Positions 44,890-55,304 of a stretch of DNA of 64,000 bases are shown one piece after another; the first letter of the stretch is position 1; each line of letters begins with the position of its first letter. Where the stretch lies: assembly GCF_004216775.1 (NCBI RefSeq), contig NZ_SGXF01000002.1:248001-312000 (forward strand). Direction: 5' to 3'. This stretch comes from Cuneatibacter caecimuris. Its GTDB lineage: Bacteria; Bacillota; Clostridia; Lachnospirales; Lachnospiraceae. A program made the translations under genes and the position numbers. Below the pieces are notes generated by a model that saw only the letters and a list, made by a program, of their open reading frames with translations, was not told where the DNA came from and ran no database searches.

Positions 44890-47742
44890 ATGCAGTTTCA
44901 CACCAGCGCATTATCAGAAATAAAAAACAAGAAATTCTTTATCGCCTCTCCATCCAAGGAAATCTACGGGCTGATCAACCATATCACCGGCGCTTCCGGC
45001 AAAATCAATCTCATTGATTATTCAGAGATTTCCTTTACCGTAGCCTATGGAGACAATGTGCAGAACTGGGAGCATCTGAAAAAGTTCAACACGGTCTATG
45101 TGGAAGACGTGGGCTGGTTTCAGCTGCAGGAGCCCGCGGAAACAGACGACGGGACCCAGCTGTTCAAAGACTGCGCCATGTATTCGCTGGAATACGAGCT
45201 TTCCCAGAGAAACACCTCTTTCACTGTCAACACCGGTACGGTGGATTCCCTGGAAAACATCGTCTTTCTGGACCGCCATCCGGAGCTTACCTGGGAGGAT
45301 GACTGGCAGCTTGCAAAAGAAGATTATATCCGGTTCTGTCATGATGACGATCCGGACCTGAGCCTGATGCATCTCCTGCTGGAGAAGTTTCCCAACTGGG
45401 GCGTTGGCTACATCCATCCCGCGCTAAAGCCCAAAATCCGGAGCTTTTCCGAATTCTCCGGCTCTCCCTATTCCTTCTTAATGGAAAACGCCGCAAAAGC
45501 TTTTGAATGTATCTTTACCTTTGATACGGACAAAAACCTGATCAACGCCTATCCCATCAACGACGCGGGGGACACCTTCGACCAGAACGTCTTGGGCCGG
45601 ACCACAGACCTTTACCTGGGTTTTGAAAATCTGGTCAAAGATTTTCAGCTCTCCCAAAGAACAGAGGAGGATACGGTGACCGCCATCCGGGTTTTCGGCG
45701 GGGATAAGCTGGATCTGCGGGATGTGAACCTGGGCATGGACTACCTCTTCGACCTCTCCCACTACTATGACAGAATGAGCCCGGGCCTTCTGGACAAATG
45801 GAAGGCCTGGCTGGCCCTCAAAGATTCCCTGTGCGAGGATTATATCGCTCTGGCAATCAGGCACAACAATAATACCCTGGAGCAGCTGAACCTCCACACC
45901 ATGCTGCCTGAGGATAAGGATTCCGGCACAGAGGACTGGACAAAATACGGGATCAATGAGCTGACATCCAAATTAAAGACCACCAGCCAGATCCTTGAAA
46001 ACTACGAGAAGCTGGGGCTCAGCCAGGATTCTGAAACCTGGCTCAATGCAGTGCAGAAACGGGACGCGGTCCAGGCAGAGCTGGAGGCGAAAAAAGCGCA
46101 GCTGGAAGAACTGAAGGCAGAAGAGGCAGAGATTGTCCGGGAAAAACTGGCCGTCACAAAGCAGATCGACTGGAATTCTTTTTATACAGTATCTGAACTC
46201 AAAGAGCTGACGCCCTATATCAAGGAAGCAGACTATACAAACGATACCATCCTCATTCTGGACAGCTACTCCATCGAAGAGATCATCGAGCAGCAAAAAG
46301 AGCTGAAAAAGGACGCAGTCAACACCCTGTCCCGCCTCTCCCAGCCCCAGTACACCATCAGCACTTCTCTGGTCAACCTGTTCTCCCTGCCCAAGTTCCG
46401 GTCCAAATGGGAAGATTTTTCCCTGGGCAATTTTGTGACTGTTTTAAAAGGGAACAGAGATTTTCTGCTGCGCCTGATTTCTGTTTCTTTCGATTTCTAT
46501 AACCCGGATTCCATCCAGGTGGTGTGGTCCAACATGTACCGGGACAACCAGGGCACAAACGACATCGAATATCTGCTCAAGGGCATCGCAGGAGGCTCCG
46601 TCTCCTCCATCTCTTCCCGCAGCGCCTCCGGCAGCGGTTCCGGTTCCGGGAAAGACCCGGATTCGGAAAAAGGCGGAGGATATACCCTCTCCTACGGGGA
46701 ATACACCGGGCTGCTCCAGATGCTGGACGGTCAGTTCGACGCCATCACCTCAGATTATATCTTTACAAAAATCCTGGAGGGGGAAAAAGGATATTTTGAG
46801 CGTCTCTCCGCCCATATCCTGAGCTCGGATTATGCGGATATCAAGTTCGCAGATATCGGGGAATTAAAGGCCGCTCTGGCAGATGTGGAAAGCCTTCTGG
46901 CCGGAAACGCCGGGGTGGGGGATCTGCAGGCCATTCATCTCACAGCGGACAATGCTGTTATCGACGAGGCCGTCATCAAGCACATGATCGCCGCGGAGAT
47001 TTCTGTGGCCGACCTGATGGCCCATATCGCCAGCGCTGAGCTGATCACCCTGGTGTCCTCTGAAACCGGCCGGCCCGCCATTGCCCTGAAAGGGGCCACC
47101 CAGCAGTTCTTCGATTCCGAAGGCAATGTCCGGGTCCAGATCGGCCAGGACGGCGGCGGCGGTTTCAGCTTCGTGGTGCGGGGCGAGGACGGAACCACCG
47201 CCCTTTTCGATTCCCATGGAATCAGACAAGAAGGCATCCCGGACAACATCATTGTGAATAAAATGATCGCCCCGGGAACCATCGGGCCGGACCGGCTGGA
47301 TTTTCAGGTGGAAATAGATTCCGAAGGCCGCCTCATCACCAGCATCGACCGGATCTATACAGAAAACGGAACCAGGTTCGGCACAGAATTCTATGAACTG
47401 AAGGAGACCACCCAGGCCCTGGATTCAAAAATCGAAGATAACCTTCAGTACAAAATCGAAATCGACAGCTCCAACGGCGTAATTTTCACCAACAGGATCA
47501 TTGACACCATCCTTTCCGCCGTCCTGTACCGCGGGAATGAAGACGTGACGGCCCAGTTTGCGGACAGCTGTTTTATCTGGACCCGCCAGAGCGGGGATGC
47601 CGATCTGGATGATTACTGGAATTCCCAGCATGAATCCGGCGCTAAATCCCTGCACATCACCAGAGAAGATCTCTATAAAAAAGCACAGTTTCGCTGCTCC
47701 TTCTGGCTGAACCATCAGCTGGTTGCGGCAGGCACATTCTGA
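44890..47742 (+). CDS. Tail-associated protein (Tal-like baseplate hub)
   Basis: 950 residues. N-terminal ~380 residues have the hub fold of siphophage Tal/gp18-like proteins (HITGASGKINLIDYSEISFT, then DGTQLFKDCAMYSLEYELSQ). Residues ~400-430 are coiled coil (ELEAKKAQLEELKAEEAEIV). A Gly/Ser linker (SGSGSGSGKDPDSEKGGG) at ~580 is followed by a beta-helical stalk with repeated A-D-I-type strands. No clear endopeptidase or lysozyme motif is seen. It caps the tube and carries the fibres. Confidence 0.8.
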   Translation: MQFHTSALSEIKNKKFFIASPSKEIYGLINHITGASGKINLIDYSEISFTVAYGDNVQNWEHLKKFNTVYVEDVGWFQLQEPAETDDGTQLFKDCAMYSLEYELSQRNTSFTVNTGTVDSLENIVFLDRHPELTWEDDWQLAKEDYIRFCHDDDPDLSLMHLLLEKFPNWGVGYIHPALKPKIRSFSEFSGSPYSFLMENAAKAFECIFTFDTDKNLINAYPINDAGDTFDQNVLGRTTDLYLGFENLVKDFQLSQRTEEDTVTAIRVFGGDKLDLRDVNLGMDYLFDLSHYYDRMSPGLLDKWKAWLALKDSLCEDYIALAIRHNNNTLEQLNLHTMLPEDKDSGTEDWTKYGINELTSKLKTTSQILENYEKLGLSQDSETWLNAVQKRDAVQAELEAKKAQLEELKAEEAEIVREKLAVTKQIDWNSFYTVSELKELTPYIKEADYTNDTILILDSYSIEEIIEQQKELKKDAVNTLSRLSQPQYTISTSLVNLFSLPKFRSKWEDFSLGNFVTVLKGNRDFLLRLISVSFDFYNPDSIQVVWSNMYRDNQGTNDIEYLLKGIAGGSVSSISSRSASGSGSGSGKDPDSEKGGGYTLSYGEYTGLLQMLDGQFDAITSDYIFTKILEGEKGYFERLSAHILSSDYADIKFADIGELKAALADVESLLAGNAGVGDLQAIHLTADNAVIDEAVIKHMIAAEISVADLMAHIASAELITLVSSETGRPAIALKGATQQFFDSEGNVRVQIGQDGGGGFSFVVRGEDGTTALFDSHGIRQEGIPDNIIVNKMIAPGTIGPDRLDFQVEIDSEGRLITSIDRIYTENGTRFGTEFYELKETTQALDSKIEDNLQYKIEIDSSNGVIFTNRIIDTILSAVLYRGNEDVTAQFADSCFIWTRQSGDADLDDYWNSQHESGAKSLHITREDLYKKAQFRCSFWLNHQLVAAGTF

Positions 47743-47763
47743 TATCAAGGAGGATATTATTTT

Positions 47764-50211
47764 ATGGCAATCAAAGCTTCCAGCCAAATCACAATTGTGG
47801 ACATCGACGACGTGGGAAGGCTCAGCGTCTATTTAAACAGCAGCCTTCCTCTTTCTTCAATTTATGACCCAAACAAAGATTCCTACACGCCCTCCTGGGC
47901 CAGCACCAATCTGAAAATCACCCCGGTTATCTACTTTAATGAGAAAGCCCTGTCTCCTGCCAGCCCCGGAGTCACAGTCTCCTGGAAACGTAGGGAAGGG
48001 GCAAGCACAGAAGGGAACCTGACTGCCGGAGAAACTGTTTCCGGCGGCATCCTTACCGTAAACCAGAACAAGCTGGGCGCGGCTGCCAGCGGCCTGCTCA
48101 GCTATATCTGCTATGTGACTTACATGGACCCGGAATCCGGCGTTACAGTAAACGCCCAGAGCCTGCTCTCTTACTCATTGCTGCAGAACGCTGTGGAGCT
48201 TCACTACATCTCCATTGCCGGCGGCAATGTATTTCTGTACGACGCTTCCGGGAATCTCACCGGAGAATCCCAGCTGGCCCTGACTGCCACTGCCACAAAT
48301 GTAACAGTGACCGGATGGCAGTACAAAAATGCATCGGGAGAATTTGTCTCTTATCCCACCACTTCCGACAACGCCTCCCTGACCAGCTCCACACTTTATG
48401 TGAAACCTTCCCACGCCATCTTTTTCCACGATGTGGCTACCATCCGGGTGACCACCGATGATCCGGACGTGTACGATATCCATTCCATTTACAAGGTGCG
48501 GGACGGAGCCCATTCCGCCGTGGGCGTCCTGACAAATGAATCCCACACGCTGTACGCCAATTCCGCCGGTTCCGTTAGTTCCTATGCCGGAGCCGCCTCC
48601 ACTCTGGCGGTCTATGAAAACGGAAAGGACATTGTGGATACCTTTACCGTCACCGTCACGCCTTCTTCCGGAATCACAGGAACCCAGAGCGCGGATCAAA
48701 AGACTTACACCATCACCGGCTGCACCGTGGATACAGGATATGTGGATTTCACCGCCTCCCGTTCCGGTTACGCTTCTATCACAAAACGATTCGCAGTAAC
48801 CAGAGTAAAAGGCGGCGCCGCAGGCGCTTCGGCCCGGACTTATTTCATCGACGCCAGCACCCTTGTCCTGAATAAAAATATCAGCAATGTATTCACCCCC
48901 AAGACAGTGACCTTCAGTGCTTTTTACCGGGAAGGGACTTCCGCTGCCCGCCAGGCTTACGCGGGAAGGTTTCTCATCGCGGAATCTGCGGACGGAACTG
49001 CATTTACCACCAAATATACCTCATCCGCAGATGAAACCTCTAAGGAATATACCCCTTCTTCTCCCAATATAGCCGCTGTGAGATGCACCCTCTATGCCTC
49101 CGGCGGCACAACGGCTTCCCTGGACGTCCAGACGGTCGCCGTGACCAGGGACGGCGCCACCGGAGCCGCGGGCGCGGGCGGAACCTCTGTTGTTGTGGGC
49201 AATGAATCTCAGGTGATTCCCTGCAGCAGTTCCGGAACAGTATTAAACGCCATGGACGTCACCATCCCCTTCTGCGGCTATCAAGGAATCAGCAAGGCGG
49301 CCTGCACTGTGGCGGCAGGAGCCCTGCCCGCAGGGGTTACGGTGAAATCCAACACTCCGGCATCGGCAGGCACGGACGGCTCTCTTGTATTATCCTTCGC
49401 CGCCGGCAGCGCCCTGGGCGCGGCTGCGGCCATGAACGGAACCATCGACCTGACATTTACCTGCAATTCCACAACAGTTGTGAAGAAATTCACCTGGACA
49501 AAGGCAAAAGCAGCAGTAAACGGCGAGAATGCAGTGCTCTTTGAAATCATTTCCCCTGCGGGAAACGTGATCGTCAATTCCGGAAACAACGTGGTTCTTG
49601 AAACCATCATGTATTCCGGCGCATCCGCCGTCACCCCCACCGCATATGTCTGGAAGAAATACACATCCGGCTCCTGGACAGCCGTCTCCGGTCAGACTTC
49701 CTCCAAATTGACCGTAACCCCCGATATGGTGGACGCCATCGCCTCCTTCTCCTGCACCGGGACATACGGAGGAAAAACCTATACGGCATATGCCACTGTA
49801 ACCGACAAACAGGACAACTACAGCGTGGATATCATCAGCACTCTGGGCACCCAGGTCAAAAATGGAGAAGGTTCCGGCGTCCTCTATTACAGGCTTTACC
49901 AGAATGGAAAAGAAGTGGACCTGCTGAAAACCACCGCTTTCCTGACCGCAGCGCCGGCTTCCCCTGCTTCCGGCGATTTCTATTATCATATCGATAAAGC
50001 AAATAATAAAGTAACTCTGAAAAAATACAACGGCTCCGCATGGGTTGACGCTTCCGGCCCCGACCTGCCCCAGGCAGCCTACCATACCTACCGCCTCGAT
50101 AAGGATTCCCTTCCCATGGATGAAGGCGAGGCCTGGAAAACGGAAAAAGTGGTATATGTAGACGGAAGCATGATCGATACAAAATGCACCTTTGTCGTGG
50201 AGGTTATTTAA
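47764..50211 (+). CDS. Tail fibre/baseplate protein with Ig-like repeats
   Basis: 815 residues, ATG after AAGGAGGATATTATTTT. Opens MAIKASSQITIVDIDD, a short docking segment also present at the start of the next gene. The body is serial Ig-like/bacterial Big-type beta domains rich in Thr, Ser, Ala and Gly (for example residues ~255-350 with TYTITGCTVDTGYVDFTASR) separated by collagen-like GGAAGAS and GATGAAGAGG turns. Probably the first, hub-proximal fibre. The target receptor is unknown. Confidence 0.75.
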   Translation: MAIKASSQITIVDIDDVGRLSVYLNSSLPLSSIYDPNKDSYTPSWASTNLKITPVIYFNEKALSPASPGVTVSWKRREGASTEGNLTAGETVSGGILTVNQNKLGAAASGLLSYICYVTYMDPESGVTVNAQSLLSYSLLQNAVELHYISIAGGNVFLYDASGNLTGESQLALTATATNVTVTGWQYKNASGEFVSYPTTSDNASLTSSTLYVKPSHAIFFHDVATIRVTTDDPDVYDIHSIYKVRDGAHSAVGVLTNESHTLYANSAGSVSSYAGAASTLAVYENGKDIVDTFTVTVTPSSGITGTQSADQKTYTITGCTVDTGYVDFTASRSGYASITKRFAVTRVKGGAAGASARTYFIDASTLVLNKNISNVFTPKTVTFSAFYREGTSAARQAYAGRFLIAESADGTAFTTKYTSSADETSKEYTPSSPNIAAVRCTLYASGGTTASLDVQTVAVTRDGATGAAGAGGTSVVVGNESQVIPCSSSGTVLNAMDVTIPFCGYQGISKAACTVAAGALPAGVTVKSNTPASAGTDGSLVLSFAAGSALGAAAAMNGTIDLTFTCNSTTVVKKFTWTKAKAAVNGENAVLFEIISPAGNVIVNSGNNVVLETIMYSGASAVTPTAYVWKKYTSGSWTAVSGQTSSKLTVTPDMVDAIASFSCTGTYGGKTYTAYATVTDKQDNYSVDIISTLGTQVKNGEGSGVLYYRLYQNGKEVDLLKTTAFLTAAPASPASGDFYYHIDKANNKVTLKKYNGSAWVDASGPDLPQAAYHTYRLDKDSLPMDEGEAWKTEKVVYVDGSMIDTKCTFVVEVI

Positions 50212-50262
50212 CTATGGCTTTCACGTTTTGCTTCCCGGCAGGGTGCGGAAAGGAGAAACGAA

Positions 50263-53200
50263 ATGCCGCTAAAAGCGTCAAACCAGGTAACAATCACAAA
50301 TGTAGCAGACGGTAGAGATTCTGTCACAGTCATTCTCACCGACGAAAACCACACCTTTGCCGCGGATTCTTCCGGGCACGCTGCCGCCGCCGCTGTCTCA
50401 ACAGACATCCTCGCCTTTCAGGGCATCAAGAGAATTGCCGCTGCCGTGGGAAGCATCACCGGGCTCCCCGCAGGAATGACTATGACGGTAAAGAACAACG
50501 GAACTGCCAGCGCTTCCGTCACTGTGGCAGTCACCTCCTCTCTGACCGCGCTCAGCGGGACTGTAAATATCCCCATCACTGCCAACGGGGTCAGTATCAC
50601 CAAAGTATTCAGTTATACCTTATCAAAAGCCGGGGCAGCAGGATCGGCAGGAGCGCCCGCTAAAGCTGTGGACCTCTCCGCCACATCCCAGGTCTTTAAA
50701 TCTTCGGACGGAGGGCTTACCTTCTCCCCCGATACCATCCGGCTTACGCCCGTCTTTCAGGGCGGGATAACCTTTGGAAAATGGCAGTACAGCAGGGACG
50801 GCGGCAGTTCCTGGACAGATGTTTCCGGCGCAGCCCACGGCCTGACCGTCTTCTCCGGCGCGCTCACAATCAGTAAAACCAGCGATCTGTTCACCCGGGA
50901 CGTCACGTCACTCTCTCTGAAATGTATCAGCAGCGACAGCGCCTATTTTGATGTAATCACTGTTTTGAAATTATATGATACCGCAGATCTGGAGATCGGC
51001 GGCAGGAACCTGGCCCTTAACAGCCGGAAAGGCTGGTACTCCGCCTCCAGCCATGTCATGAACGGGAGGCTCAGTGAAACCTGGGTCCCGGGCGCAGTAT
51101 ATACGGTCAGCCTGAAAGGCTCCGTCACAGGGGCAGGCCTGGGGCTGTGGCGGGATCTGGGAAATACTCCCGCAGCCGAAAGCCTTTCTTATGATGAGAC
51201 AAAGAAAATATATCAGGCAACCTTTACCTGTCCTGATCCGGCTCCCGGCGATACCGATGTGAACACCTTTTCTGTCGCCACCCATCCGGCTTCCGAAACC
51301 GTGACAGCCAGCGTGGAATGGATCAAAATCGAAAGAGGGAACCATGCCACTGACTGGACTCCCGCCCCGGAAGATATCAATACCCAAACTTCCTTAACTG
51401 TCCTGGGCACTCAGTCCGGGGTCACCGGAAACTGGACCGGAAAAGCGGATCTCTTTTATCTCCAGGACGGGCAGCAGATCACCTACTGGCTGCCTTATAA
51501 CGGTTCCGGAAACGCCACGCTGAATTTGACACTAGCGGACGGCAGCGCCACAGGAGCCGTTCCCTGCTATTATTCCGGTTCCACCAGGCTGACCACCCAA
51601 TATCCCGCGAACAACGCCATCCGGCTGATCTACCGCCAGAACGTCTCTGCCGGAAGCTCTGTGATCTCCCAGGGCTGGTGGGCTGACGCCAACTACAATT
51701 CCGATACCTTCGACAGAGTAAAACACGCCAGCCCCATCACAGCCAAAACCGCGATTACAGCCGGGAAACTGATTGTAGGCGACAACAGCGGATATTTCCA
51801 TCTGGCTCCTTCCGCAGGCTTTGACATCACCAAACAGATTTTGTATGCCGCAGGAAGCATCGCCGCGGGAGCCACAGGCACAAACAATTTCACCCAGTTT
51901 CCCGAAGTGGATCTGCAGGCCACAAAAGCCGGCTGGACGGGGGAGGCGAAGAAAACCTGCTATCTGGTGGGAACCCTCTCCGGCACCACCTTCACCCCAG
52001 GCTCCGCTCTTTTTACTACAACAGAGCCCGCCTCAGAAGATCATCTGCTCTATATCTCCCTGGGGTATATGTCCGGAACCCACAAAATCTATCTGTATCC
52101 CCAGCATGATATCTATATGTATTCCGATAACGGATTCAAGGCGCTGCCCCAGATCATTTCAGAAACAAAATCCACGCTGTCCGGCGTGTCTTCTATCGTG
52201 GATAAGGTGGATAAATCCATTACGGATAAAGTCTGGATGACGGATATTGACGGCAAAATAAGCGCCTATGACAACACTACGGTCAAAACAATCACGGACA
52301 AGGTCACCTCCCTGACCACCGACCTGTCCGGGATCTCGTCAAAGGTTTCTACCGCAGAAACTACCCTCCGCACAATGGACGGACAGGTCACAAGCCTGAC
52401 TGCCAGGGTGAACTCCGCGGAACAGAAAATCACGGATGAGGCGATTACTTCTACTGTCCGGCAGTATGTACAGATCGGCGGGGTGAACTTGTTGGATGGG
52501 ACAAGGGATTTCAGCGGTATGACCGGGGGTTTTGGATATGAATATGGATGGGAAAATGGATTTACCAGCTATTACTACCAAAATACTTCCGACAGTGAAT
52601 CTGAGAATGTCTGCATATGGCATGATACAATTGATATTAAACCAAATACTTACTATGCATTGAGTTTTTATGCCTCGGGCTATGGTTCCATTGATTCCAT
52701 TTTATGCAATTCCGTGAGTTCCGCCTACAATCCCTGTGTAGAATCCGAGTCGTTGTCAGGAGGTACCGGCAGTTCATCCTCTGACGGCAGAGTTACTCAT
52801 CTTCTGGACAGTAATTGGTACCGGTATAAGATGGTATTTAAAACCAGAGAAGATGCCAGTGGCATTATAACTGTTATTCCTGCCATACTGCATCCAGTCG
52901 GAGAAATTTACATATACGGAATAAAATTCGAAGAAGGCCAAATCCCCACAGACTGGTCCCCCAGTTCTAATGATACCGATATGAAAATCAGTGCAGTTCA
53001 GACCACTGCCTCGCAGCTGTCAGACCGCTTCAGATGGATCGTCAAATCCGGTACCTCTTCCAGCAATTTTGAGCTTACTGATCGTACCGCCACTTTGGCG
53101 GCCAATTACATCAACCTTCATGGTTTAATTTCTTTCAATGGGTTGAGCAGTGAAACCCAGGGAAAAATCAACGCTACGCCCGCCTGGATTACCACAAACG

Positions 53201-55041
53201 GGAATACCCTGCTGAACCTGAAAAATATGGTCATGAAATGGACGGATAATGCGATCAGCACCACCACGCAGATTAACGGCGGATGGATCAAAACCAATAC
53301 CATCACCGCGGAAAAAATTGCCCTGGGGGATTTTACCAACTATGTTACAGCAAATGAGGTGCTCTCACAATCTGCAATTGCCGGAAATCACCCCTTCGGC
53401 AGCGGCGGTGATAACATTTTCAGCAGCGGATACATCACAAAAAAGACATCCTCCAATCCCTACCTGGCCTTGACGCAGTATAAGCCCAATTCTTTTAATA
53501 ATAATGAAGAGTTATATTATACCTTTACTGCAAAAGGCTCGGCTTCCGGCTCCTGTACTGTCAGTGTTTTCTTTTGCGGAAACCGGTCAACTGATGATTT
53601 AACAACTAAGGTCACTGTTTCCGGCCCCACCCATTCCCTGACAACCGCAGAACAGACTTTTTCCGGAACCATTAATCTGGGGTCTTGTAAAAATTACGGA
53701 TATTATGCCATCTGTATTTATGACAAAAGCAGTTCCAAAATTCAAATCTATGCTAAGAATGTCTGTGTAAGGAAGAAAAACCAGGGTGAATTGATTGTGG
53801 ACGGCAGCATTACAGCGGATAAAATCAACGTAAATTCTTTGGAAGCAATATCGGCAAATATTGGGGGATTTTCTATCGGCGGGTCTTATATCGCGAAAGG
53901 AACTACAGCGCTTGCCGGAGCCTCCAACAGCGTGTATCTTGGGACAAATGGTATTAGCTGTGGAACGACATTTAAAGTAACAAACGCTGGAGAAATGAAC
54001 TGTAGCAATGCCATTATTACAGGAGGCAATATTGTCCTCAGCACTGGGGAGGAAAGTATCCCGTCCATAACTCTCAAGACAAATAGCCCCGCATATATAA
54101 ATATGAATGGGTACATGATACGATCATTTAGCAGAGATTCAGGAAAAGAATTATGGCGATTATTTTCTATGTTTAGCTCTACAGCAATCTTTTCAATTAA
54201 AGGAAGGATTTTAGTTGAAAAGAGTTATGACGGATCTTGGGGCTCACTTGAAACTGTAGGAGATATGCTTTGTGGAGGTAATATAGACGTTACAGGATCT
54301 GCAAGTATTGCAGGAACATTAGATGTCCAGGGGCATTCCAGAACAGCAAATTATCTATGTGCGGGTTACGGTAAAGTCAACAGGGCCGTTATCGGCTCGG
54401 CAGGGGATAGGGTATGGTTTTCCTTGCAAAAAAATGATAGTTCATGGGCAAATGAAATAGGTCTTTTTCCTGATCACACACATTTACAAAAGCCTCTCTG
54501 GTGCAACACCATCCGTAGTTGTGCCAACAACCAGTCCAACGCCGTGCAGATCCACACCAACTACGCCCTATACGTCAAAAACTACGCCGGCACAGACCCA
54601 CAGGAAATCATAGCAGGTAAATACACCACAGCATCTTCCGAAAAATTCAAATCCAACATTTCACCCTACCAGGAAAACGCCCTGTCCCTGATCCGCAGAT
54701 CCCCAGTCTATTCCTACAACCGCAAAATAGACCTGGAAAAAGGAATCCATAAAAAAGAAATCGGTTTTGTGATCGAGCGGGGCGCGCCAGACTGCATTGT
54801 CAATGAAACCAGGGACGCAGTGAATATGTACAGCATCAGCGGAATCCTGTGGAAAGGCATGCAGGAACTGGACGGCTGCCTGGCCGCGCATGCCGGCAGA
54901 ATCTCCAAAATAGAATCAAAACAATCACAGTTAGAACACGAGATCCAAAATCTGAACAGCCAGCTGGCCAGAGCCTATGCGCTTCTGGCAGCGCACGGAA
55001 TCAGAGAAACCATATCATCCAAGGAGGAAATCAAATGTTAA
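50263..55041 (+). CDS. Long tail fibre with C-terminal peptidase S74 chaperone
   Basis: 1592 residues, ATG after GGAAAGGAGAAACGAA. Opens MPLKASNQVTITNVADGRD, like the preceding fibre. Two carbohydrate-binding-module-like segments begin DLEIGGRNLALNS (~245) and GGVNLLDGTRDFSG (~745), each closing with the same DW(T/S)P pattern. Then come beta-helical strands with repeated TADKI motifs. The last ~140 residues are an S74 intramolecular chaperone: SSEKFKSNISPY supplies the Ser-Lys dyad, followed by IGFVIERGAPDCIV and LWKGMQELDG, ending in a trimeric coiled coil. S74 domains trimerise the fibre and cut themselves off. The segments 52,540-52,970 and 53,470-54,480 are more AT-rich than their surroundings. 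Confidence 0.85.
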   Translation: MPLKASNQVTITNVADGRDSVTVILTDENHTFAADSSGHAAAAAVSTDILAFQGIKRIAAAVGSITGLPAGMTMTVKNNGTASASVTVAVTSSLTALSGTVNIPITANGVSITKVFSYTLSKAGAAGSAGAPAKAVDLSATSQVFKSSDGGLTFSPDTIRLTPVFQGGITFGKWQYSRDGGSSWTDVSGAAHGLTVFSGALTISKTSDLFTRDVTSLSLKCISSDSAYFDVITVLKLYDTADLEIGGRNLALNSRKGWYSASSHVMNGRLSETWVPGAVYTVSLKGSVTGAGLGLWRDLGNTPAAESLSYDETKKIYQATFTCPDPAPGDTDVNTFSVATHPASETVTASVEWIKIERGNHATDWTPAPEDINTQTSLTVLGTQSGVTGNWTGKADLFYLQDGQQITYWLPYNGSGNATLNLTLADGSATGAVPCYYSGSTRLTTQYPANNAIRLIYRQNVSAGSSVISQGWWADANYNSDTFDRVKHASPITAKTAITAGKLIVGDNSGYFHLAPSAGFDITKQILYAAGSIAAGATGTNNFTQFPEVDLQATKAGWTGEAKKTCYLVGTLSGTTFTPGSALFTTTEPASEDHLLYISLGYMSGTHKIYLYPQHDIYMYSDNGFKALPQIISETKSTLSGVSSIVDKVDKSITDKVWMTDIDGKISAYDNTTVKTITDKVTSLTTDLSGISSKVSTAETTLRTMDGQVTSLTARVNSAEQKITDEAITSTVRQYVQIGGVNLLDGTRDFSGMTGGFGYEYGWENGFTSYYYQNTSDSESENVCIWHDTIDIKPNTYYALSFYASGYGSIDSILCNSVSSAYNPCVESESLSGGTGSSSSDGRVTHLLDSNWYRYKMVFKTREDASGIITVIPAILHPVGEIYIYGIKFEEGQIPTDWSPSSNDTDMKISAVQTTASQLSDRFRWIVKSGTSSSNFELTDRTATLAANYINLHGLISFNGLSSETQGKINATPAWITTNGNTLLNLKNMVMKWTDNAISTTTQINGGWIKTNTITAEKIALGDFTNYVTANEVLSQSAIAGNHPFGSGGDNIFSSGYITKKTSSNPYLALTQYKPNSFNNNEELYYTFTAKGSASGSCTVSVFFCGNRSTDDLTTKVTVSGPTHSLTTAEQTFSGTINLGSCKNYGYYAICIYDKSSSKIQIYAKNVCVRKKNQGELIVDGSITADKINVNSLEAISANIGGFSIGGSYIAKGTTALAGASNSVYLGTNGISCGTTFKVTNAGEMNCSNAIITGGNIVLSTGEESIPSITLKTNSPAYINMNGYMIRSFSRDSGKELWRLFSMFSSTAIFSIKGRILVEKSYDGSWGSLETVGDMLCGGNIDVTGSASIAGTLDVQGHSRTANYLCAGYGKVNRAVIGSAGDRVWFSLQKNDSSWANEIGLFPDHTHLQKPLWCNTIRSCANNQSNAVQIHTNYALYVKNYAGTDPQEIIAGKYTTASSEKFKSNISPYQENALSLIRRSPVYSYNRKIDLEKGIHKKEIGFVIERGAPDCIVNETRDAVNMYSISGILWKGMQELDGCLAAHAGRISKIESKQSQLEHEIQNLNSQLARAYALLAAHGIRETISSKEEIKC

Positions 55042-55304
55042 AAACAAGCAAGAATACTCAATTTACAGGCAGCAGTATTGTAGATGGGGTTTCCATCGCC
55101 AGTTTCACCTGCACGATCGGGGAAAATGAAATAAAAGACGACGCCCCGGCCTATTCCTTTTATATCCAGGACCAGGCTGCCTACCGGGAAAACCGGGCAG
55201 AAGTAAACCAGGACAGAACTGCATTTGAAGACGCGATGTATTCCCTTTTTGACCAGATCAAAACAGAATCCGCAAAATCAAAAGTTGAACCCGTGGGTAA
55301 ATGA
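55035..55304 (+). CDS. Small fibre-adjacent protein
   Basis: 89 residues. Start at 55035 overlaps the fibre stop by 7 bases and follows AAGGAGGAAATCA. Reads MLKTSKNTQFTGSSIVDGVS, beta-rich first half, helical acidic second half. Small proteins of this kind often follow fibres in Lachnospiraceae prophages. Function unknown; a fibre assembly or capping role is inference. Confidence 0.65.
   Translation: MLKTSKNTQFTGSSIVDGVSIASFTCTIGENEIKDDAPAYSFYIQDQAAYRENRAEVNQDRTAFEDAMYSLFDQIKTESAKSKVEPVGK

Noticed and set aside
52480-54480. Diversity-generating retroelement target in the fibre
   Set aside because: No reverse transcriptase, template repeat or adenine-biased variable repeat is visible. Variation looks like module exchange.
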